Positions 63,078 to 64,000 of a DNA stretch of 64,000 bases are shown here, piece by piece. The notes under the pieces were generated by a model. That model was not told the origin of the DNA, ran no database searches, and was given only the letters and a program-made list of their open reading frames with translations. How positions within the stretch are numbered: position 1 is the first letter of the stretch; every line of letters starts with the position of its first letter. The position numbers and the translations under genes were made by a program. The stretch is from Poronia punctata (Eukaryota; Ascomycota; Sordariomycetes; Xylariales; Xylariaceae), in contig MU401601.1 in assembly GCA_022579005.1 (NCBI GenBank), forward strand, positions 1-64,000. The letters are read 5' to 3'.

Positions 63078-63975
63078 TTACGCCTTGACGGCCTGAGGGG
63101 GAGGAGCATGTTCCAAGAAAGAAGGATTCATGAGGACATCAATCTTTCGCAGATTTAGGACTTGGTCGCCTTTGCTTCCAAAGTAACGTCCTGATCGGAA
63201 GCTGTTTTGATTTTTAATGTTAGTAGGGTTTTTTGAGTAAGTGGAAAAAGAAGCATTGGAGTAAGAAGTAGGGGAAAAACTTGCCTCCAGCTCAGATTCG
63301 CCTGCACTATATTCTGAATTCCCTGGATATACAACCGTACCTGCCTGTCGACGGATCCTCCCCACGAGGGTAGCGACCGGACGGCCTCTTCCCAGAGAGC
63401 GAAGCGAGAGTCTACCATGGCGGCGATCTCGTCAAATGCCTCTTGGGCTGAGGATCCGTTCATTCGGCATACGGCTACCATGTTGAAGGGGCAGTTCTCG
63501 CTCTGTTTCGTCATGTTAGCAGGGGATGGTTATGAGATTTGGTGGATGTAGGTGAACGTACCTCTTCCTTTCGGTAGGATAGAATGTCATTCATACTAAA
63601 ATAAAAGTTAGTCAAGGGGGTTATGAGATGTGGTGATAGAAGAAATGGGGATAAAAAAACTCACAGCATGACGAATTCCGCACCGAGATCTTCCAGCGTT
63701 CGCACAATCGGATGCTCGAATACCTCGTCCGGCAAGTTGAGACTGTATGCGAACTCCACTAGGGGATACATGGGGAACACGCCGATGGACATGCGGCGCG
63801 TCTCGATCATCTCTTCTACGGATACCACTTTGTCGGTTACGTGGTCTTGCACGTGCTTCAACGCGCCGGCGCAGTACGATTCCATCGCTTGGATGTATCG
63901 GCCTAGAAGGCCGCCCGAGCGCGATACATGCACCGGGGAGGTGTTGCTCGACTTTCTTCTTGTTCGTGCGGAGCC
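63078..63975 (-). CDS. Class I terpene cyclase, C-terminal part (truncated by window edge)
   Basis: Four exons are visible: 63975-63665, 63595-63562, 63502-63285 and 63201-63078, giving 228 residues. The 5' part lies beyond 64000. The bases just before 63975 (CTAAC.., GTCAG) look like an intron end, so ATG at 63990 is probably not the start. Family signs are SIGVFPMYPLVEFAYSLNLPDEV, the Mg-binding NSE motif NDILSYRKE formed across two exons, and the C-terminal LSWSFRSGRYFG. The upstream DDxxD motif is not in view. Such fungal enzymes cyclise farnesyl diphosphate (sometimes GGPP) after ionisation. The third visible intron (63284-63202) starts with GC rather than GT. Its product is a likely substrate for the adjacent P450. 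Confidence 0.92.
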
Positions 63976-64000
63976 CTGACGTTGTGACATGTTAGAGGGC

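Noticed and set aside
63985..63990. ATG at 63990 as start of the terpene cyclase
   Set aside because: It would begin well inside the conserved fold, and CTAAC followed by GTCAG just upstream of 63975 looks like an intron end.

Overview
The window looks like nuclear DNA of a filamentous ascomycete (Pezizomycotina, probably Sordariomycetes; a Xylariales-type fungus is my guess). The evidence is small genes split by short introns (49-144 nt, mostly GT..AG with CTAAC/CTGAC-type branch sites), fungal families (SDS22, NAD(P)H xylose reductase, SIP1-type GH36, a fungal class I terpene cyclase, P450s, a flavin halogenase), and a 14.7-kb AT-rich block with the transition signature of repeat-induced point mutation (RIP). 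I place 15 protein genes with confidence from moderate to high, one weak small ORF, and one nest of two LTR retroelements.

Left part (1-24.5 kb): 2.8 kb without a recognisable gene; a protein joining two cyclic-nucleotide-binding domains, an F-box and LRRs (2781-5657); then a run of metabolic genes: zinc-free MDR oxidoreductase, FAD monooxygenase, SVOP-like MFS transporter, a short P450, an unrecognised basic-tailed protein, and a flavin-dependent halogenase-like protein ending in a four-cysteine ribbon (21584-23771). These could be tailoring and export functions of one secondary-metabolite locus, but no core synthase is visible and the spacing is loose.

Middle (24.49-39.15 kb): a gene-free AT block. 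Long direct repeats at its ends delimit one RIP-degraded LTR element. A second LTR element (25784-33156; 223-bp LTRs; perfect 5-bp target duplication AAAAC) sits inside it. To the right (39.19-39.59 kb) lie two direct copies of a roughly 90-bp tRNA-arm-like repeat.

Right part (40.5-64 kb): SIP1/raffinose-synthase-like GH36, an alpha/beta hydrolase, the PP1 regulator SDS22, xylose reductase, a divergent kinase with HFD and DYG in place of HRD and DFG, a single-pass membrane protein, and at the edge a P450 beside a class I terpene cyclase that runs out of the window. The last two look like part of a terpenoid gene cluster continuing beyond position 64000.

All exon joins were derived by hand from splice signals, reading phase and protein-family expectations. 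No alignment or transcript data were available. The octamer TACTCGTA recurs 18 times in the non-AT-block DNA, nearly always between genes.
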